A DNA stretch of 64,000 nucleotides, from contig MKST01000002.1 of the NCBI GenBank assembly GCA_001897355.1, positions 98,843-162,842 on the forward strand. The letters run 5' to 3'. The translations under genes and the position numbers were made by a program. The notes beneath the pieces are model-generated. The model saw nothing but the letters and a program-made list of their open reading frames with translations. It was not told where the DNA came from and ran no database searches. Below are positions 60,478-64,000 of the stretch, in pieces. How positions within the stretch are numbered: the first letter of the stretch is position 1; each line of letters starts with the position of its first letter. Source of the DNA: Solirubrobacterales bacterium 67-14 (GTDB taxonomy: Bacteria; Actinomycetota; Thermoleophilia; Solirubrobacterales; 70-9).

Positions 60478-62952
60478 ATGCGTCGTTACGCCGTTTTGCT
60501 GGTCGCTCTGCTCGCCGGGGCACTGCTTGCCAGCGGGTTCACCACTGCCGCTTCGGCCAAGAAGAAGCAAAAGGCCGTCAAGCCGACGGTCAAGGTCCTG
60601 AACGCCAAGGCGAACCAGCTCGCCAAGGGCAAGGTCAAGCTTCGGGTCAAGGCCAACAAGGGTGCTCGGGTCCGGATCTCGGCCACGACCTACACCTTCG
60701 ATACGGGCAACCAGACCCTGTTCAAGGCCCGCAAGGTCAAGCTGGGCAAGAAGCGCAGCAAGATCGTCACCGTGAAGATGGCCAGCGCCGTCAAGCCCGC
60801 CGTCAACAGCTGCCAGCTGCGCAAGCTGACGGTCAAGGCTAAGAACGGGAAGCGCAAGGCGAGCCGCACCCAGACCGTCACGCGTGACCCGGCCGACTGT
60901 CAGCCCTCCACCGTCGACCTGAGCCGAGCCGACGACTGCGACTTCATCGCCAAGCCGAAGGAAGGCACCTGCCTGATGCCCTTCCCCGACGACTACTACA
61001 CGGTCGACGACCCGTCCAGCCCGACCGGCAAGCGGATCCGCCTGACCGATGCGGCGATGCCGAAGAACCGTTACGGCAAGCCGATCTCGGCCGCCAACTA
61101 CGGCTACTCGGACGGCTTCAGCCAGGGCCAGGGAATCGTCGTGCGAGTCCCGGGACTCGACTCGATCGAGGCGGTCGACGCCAATGGCATGGTGCCGATC
61201 AACCACATCGGCGAGTACGCGAAGCCCGACCAGAAGGCCGTGATCATCAACGCCGACACCGGTGAGCGCCAGCCGATCTGGGTCAATGCCGACTCGAACG
61301 CGAGCGTGGACCGGCTCCGGGTGCTCGAGATCCATCCGGCCAAGAACTTCGATGCCGGAAGCCATTACATCGTTGCCCTGCGCAACCTCACCGACAAGAA
61401 CGGCACTGCGCTCAAGGCACCGGATGCCTTCCGCTACTACCGCGACCAGATCAAGTCGGGCAAGCCGGAGATCGAAGGCCGTCGGGCCCACTTCGAGCAG
61501 ATCTTCAAGGACCTGAAGAAGGCCGGCATCAAGCGAGGTGACCTCTACCTCGCCTGGGACTTCACCACGGCCAGCAACGAGAACAACTACAAGCGCGTGC
61601 TCAGCATGCGCGACCGGGCCTTCGCCGAGCTGGGCGACGACAAGATGGGCGACCAGATCGTCCAGGGTCACGCGCCGGACTTCCAGATCGACTCGGTGAC
61701 CAACTACACCGCGGGCCAGAACTCGCAGATCGCCCGCAAGATCGTCGGCTCCTACACGGTGCCTTGTTTCCTGGCCCCGGACTGCGGCCCGGGCAGCACC
61801 ATGGACCTCGACTCGAAGGGCCTGCCGACCGAGCACGGCACCTACGAGGCCAACATGGTCTGCATCATCCCGCGGGTCGGCCTCGACGGGCCGAATCCGG
61901 TCAAGACCCGGCCGATGGTCTTCGGCCACGGCCTCTTCGGTGATGCCTCGGGCGTCGACGGCGGCCCCAACCCGCCCCTGGCCCAGCACGGCATGACGAT
62001 CTGCGCCACCGACGAGATCGGCATGTCGAACAAGGACGTCGGCCAGGTGATGACCAGCGCGCTGGCCGACCTGTCGCACTTCGACGTGCTGACCGACCGC
62101 CTCGCCCAGGCCATCCTCAACGAGCTCTACCTGGCCCGGCTGATGTACCACCCGCAGGGTCTCGGTAAGGACCCCGCCTTCCAGGACGGCGACGGGACGA
62201 CACCCGGCGAGTCGGTGATCAAGACCGACCACGTCTACTACATGGGGGCCAGCCAGGGAGGGATCCTCGGCGGCGCCCTGACCGCGGTTTCGCCCGATTT
62301 CGTCCAGTCCTCATTGCTGGTCGGCGCGATGAACTACTCGATCCTGCTGCCGCGCTCGATCGACTTCGACCTCTACGGGGCGCTGCTCTACGGCGCCTAC
62401 CGGACCGAGATCGAGCATCCGCTGCTCTTCCAGCTGATGCAGATGCTCTGGGACCGCAGCGAGCCGAACGGCTACGCCCATGTGATGACCGACAACCCGC
62501 CGCCGAACACCCCGAAGCACCGGGTGACCCTGCAGATCGCGCTCGGCGACCACCAGGTCTCCAACTACGCGTCCGAGGTCATGGCCCGGACCCTCGGCAT
62601 GAAGACGAATCCGGTGCCGGTCGACGAAGGTCGCTGGCCGAACTACGACGTGCTGTGGAACGTGCCGCGGCTGACCGCCGGTGACTTCCCCTACCACGGC
62701 AACAACATCATCTACTTCGACGGCGGCCCGCCGCGAACCGATCCGGGCAACCCGTCGAAGACCATCGGCACCGACCCGGCACCGTTCGAGAACCTGCCGA
62801 ACCGGGTCGCGCAGGATCCGCACGGAGCGCCGGGCGGGGCCAGCGTGGCGGTCGCCCTGACCTCCAGCTTCCTGCAGCCGAACGGCTACATCGACGATGT
62901 CTGCTCGCCGAAGGCCTGTTACGGCGACGCCTGGGACGGCAGCCTGCCGTAA
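60478..62952 (+). CDS. Large secreted alpha/beta hydrolase
   Basis: 824 residues, ATG behind AGGGAGGAATCAAGG. Signal peptide (LLVALLAGALLASGF, cut near ASA-KK). Then an unusual Lys-rich beta domain of about 110 residues at the N-terminus (KVKLRVKANKGARVRISATTY ... KLTVKAKNGKRKASRT), a module found at the C-terminus of other secreted proteins here. The catalytic region (about 420-800) has the oxyanion loop MVFGHGLFGD and nucleophile elbow YMGASQGGILGG (GxSxG). Asp and His partners probably lie in LQIALGDHQVS and the region before the end. Four paired cysteines occur (CFLAPDC, CSPKAC). It is likely an extracellular esterase or lipase-like enzyme. Confidence 0.75.
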   Translation: MRRYAVLLVALLAGALLASGFTTAASAKKKQKAVKPTVKVLNAKANQLAKGKVKLRVKANKGARVRISATTYTFDTGNQTLFKARKVKLGKKRSKIVTVKMASAVKPAVNSCQLRKLTVKAKNGKRKASRTQTVTRDPADCQPSTVDLSRADDCDFIAKPKEGTCLMPFPDDYYTVDDPSSPTGKRIRLTDAAMPKNRYGKPISAANYGYSDGFSQGQGIVVRVPGLDSIEAVDANGMVPINHIGEYAKPDQKAVIINADTGERQPIWVNADSNASVDRLRVLEIHPAKNFDAGSHYIVALRNLTDKNGTALKAPDAFRYYRDQIKSGKPEIEGRRAHFEQIFKDLKKAGIKRGDLYLAWDFTTASNENNYKRVLSMRDRAFAELGDDKMGDQIVQGHAPDFQIDSVTNYTAGQNSQIARKIVGSYTVPCFLAPDCGPGSTMDLDSKGLPTEHGTYEANMVCIIPRVGLDGPNPVKTRPMVFGHGLFGDASGVDGGPNPPLAQHGMTICATDEIGMSNKDVGQVMTSALADLSHFDVLTDRLAQAILNELYLARLMYHPQGLGKDPAFQDGDGTTPGESVIKTDHVYYMGASQGGILGGALTAVSPDFVQSSLLVGAMNYSILLPRSIDFDLYGALLYGAYRTEIEHPLLFQLMQMLWDRSEPNGYAHVMTDNPPPNTPKHRVTLQIALGDHQVSNYASEVMARTLGMKTNPVPVDEGRWPNYDVLWNVPRLTAGDFPYHGNNIIYFDGGPPRTDPGNPSKTIGTDPAPFENLPNRVAQDPHGAPGGASVAVALTSSFLQPNGYIDDVCSPKACYGDAWDGSLP

Positions 62953-62980
62953 CGGGGAAGCCATCTCCGAGCATCCTCAG

Positions 62981-63013
62981 AAAGCCCCGGCGCGGAAACG
63001 CCCGGGGCTTTTC
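62981..63013 (+). terminator. Terminator of the secreted hydrolase gene
   Basis: 10-bp stem AAAGCCCCGG / CCGGGGCTTT with a 10-nt loop, then TTCTGTT. Because it is symmetric it may also serve the converging deacetylase gene. Confidence 0.85.
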
Positions 63014-63030
63014 TGTTGCCCGGATAGCCG

Positions 63031-64000
63031 CTAGGGGACCGGGCGGTAGATCATCCGGTTGCCGAGCAGTTCGGAAACCGTGACCAGTTTGTAGCCACGC
63101 TGGCGGAGGCCGCGGATCGCGCCGGCCAGCGCGTCAACCGTGCCTCCGCGCGGGCCGCCGCCGTCGTGCATCAGGACGATCGAGCCGGGCCGCACGTCAT
63201 GCAGGATGGTCGAACGGATCGAGGCCGAACCGGGCAGCTTCCAGTCGGTGGTGTCGACATCCCAGTTGATGACCTTCATCCCGTTCTTGCGGGCCGAGTC
63301 CTTGAGCGACGAACTGACTGCCCCGTAGGGCGGGCGGAAGAGGCAGGGACGGAAACGGGTGACCTGTGTGATCGTCCTGCTGGCGTGACGGATATTGGAA
63401 CCGGAGGGCAGCAGGTCGTGGTCGTAGCTGTGGTTCCCGATCTCGTGGCCGAGGGCGAGTACGCGACGGGCGTATGAGGGGTAGCGGGCGACCTGCTGGC
63501 CGAGCTCGAAGAAGGTCGCCCGGACCTTGAAGCGCTTCAGGACATGCAGGACCTGGGGCGTGTAGTCGCTGGGGCCGTCGTCGAAGGTGAGGGCGACCCG
63601 TTTGCTGCCCCGGGGGCCGTTGGTCACGAACTCGCCGTTGCCGCCGGTGCAGCCGACCACCCGTACCGGGCGCAGGTCGTAGACGGCGCGGCGTTTCGCC
63701 GGGAAGTAGTCGAGGCACTCGTCGACCGGCCGGGCCATGGGGCCGCCCTGCGGGCACTTGCCGGAGTGGTCGGCGACCCGCCAGGCGTACTTGCCGACGG
63801 GCAGGCCGGCATCCCGCGGGTCGAAGGTGGCGACCAGCTTCAGCTCACCGACTTTCTTGACCTCGGCCCGGATCACTTTGCTGGAGCGCACCTGCCCGGT
63901 TTCCGAGGTCCGGGAGACCCCGAGCACCTGGTAGGTGCGGGTCCGCCCGCCGAGGCAGATCCGCACGATCGTGGTGCCGCCCCGCGGGTTCATCTGCAGG
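63031..64000 (-). CDS. Polysaccharide deacetylase (NodB/CE4), N-terminus outside window
   Basis: The frame is open to the right edge; an ATG at 63991-63993 exists but no signal peptide follows it, so the start probably lies outside. The N-terminal roughly 120 visible residues form a beta-rich region with cysteines. The CE4 domain then shows all five motifs: TFDDGP, GNHSYDHD (HxxxH-type metal ligands), RPPYGA, DVDTTDW and VLMHDGGG. It removes N-acetyl groups from a polymer such as peptidoglycan or chitin-like glycan. An extracellular location is likely by family. It is in convergent orientation to the alpha/beta hydrolase gene. Confidence 0.88.
   Translation of the reverse strand, partial: LQMNPRGGTTIVRICLGGRTRTYQVLGVSRTSETGQVRSSKVIRAEVKKVGELKLVATFDPRDAGLPVGKYAWRVADHSGKCPQGGPMARPVDECLDYFPAKRRAVYDLRPVRVVGCTGGNGEFVTNGPRGSKRVALTFDDGPSDYTPQVLHVLKRFKVRATFFELGQQVARYPSYARRVLALGHEIGNHSYDHDLLPSGSNIRHASRTITQVTRFRPCLFRPPYGAVSSSLKDSARKNGMKVINWDVDTTDWKLPGSASIRSTILHDVRPGSIVLMHDGGGPRGGTVDALAGAIRGLRQRGYKLVTVSELLGNRMIYRPVP

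Noticed and set aside
1..64000. CRISPR array, insertion sequence, prophage or biosynthetic cluster
   Set aside because: No regularly spaced direct repeats, transposase, integrase, phage structural genes or NRPS/PKS domains were seen; composition is even across the window.

Overview
The window is high-GC (about two thirds G+C by eye) actinobacterial-type chromosome. A fused 2-oxoglutarate dehydrogenase/decarboxylase of the Kgd type, AcnA aconitase, a Rv3806c-like UbiA prenyltransferase, TTG/GTG starts, leaderless genes and many secreted proteins with Lys/Arg-rich beta-type tails suggest a member of the Thermoleophilia (Solirubrobacterales-like). This placement is inference from gene content; there is no rRNA here to confirm it.

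Layout. (1) 1-11.6 kb: two giant paralogous secreted DUF11-repeat proteins on the minus strand. The left one runs off the window. Both sit behind near-identical promoters and partly conserved 5' leaders. (2) 11.9-16.7 kb, minus: a fatty acyl-CoA reductase-like two-domain SDR, an alkyl-DHAP-synthase-like FAD oxidase and a polyprenyl-phosphate phosphoribosyltransferase-like UbiA protein. The first two are the enzyme pair expected for alkyl-ether lipid synthesis. (3) 16.8-26.3 kb: TCA-cycle genes. A single polypeptide carries two lipoyl domains, a subunit-binding domain, an E2 core and a complete E1o; acnA and an SDR follow. Between them lie a strong promoter with a perfect palindrome and a multi-hairpin transcript candidate. 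(4) 26.4-31.5 kb: a c-di-AMP (ydaO/yuaA) riboswitch before an NlpC/P60 cell-wall hydrolase, then an MFS exporter/TetR/aldo-keto reductase/acyl-CoA dehydrogenase operon with an operator over its start. (5) 31.6-34.5 kb: secreted S1 protease and a secreted beta-propeller protein. (6) 34.6-47.1 kb: a polyamine region with potADBC transporter, class-III aminotransferase, alanine dehydrogenase, two aldehyde dehydrogenases and an Orn/Lys/Arg decarboxylase. Together they could make, import and oxidise diamines while recycling alanine to pyruvate. (7) 47.2-64 kb: mixed metabolic and secreted genes (glyoxalase, SGNH hydrolase, enolase-superfamily enzyme, ferritin, ceramidase-like hydrolase, FMN reductase, zinc-ribbon SDR, NHL protein, FAH-family hydrolase, TIM-barrel/PG-binding protein, secreted alpha/beta hydrolase, polysaccharide deacetylase), one tRNA-Asp, and a guanidine-III riboswitch upstream of a SugE/Gdx exporter.

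Convergent gene pairs are repeatedly separated by long perfect hairpins. Two intergenic inverted-repeat elements (45.4 and 57.3 kb) look different from ordinary terminators. I saw no CRISPR array, insertion sequence, prophage or rRNA. All coordinates, motif matches and translations come from reading by eye; no database search was run.
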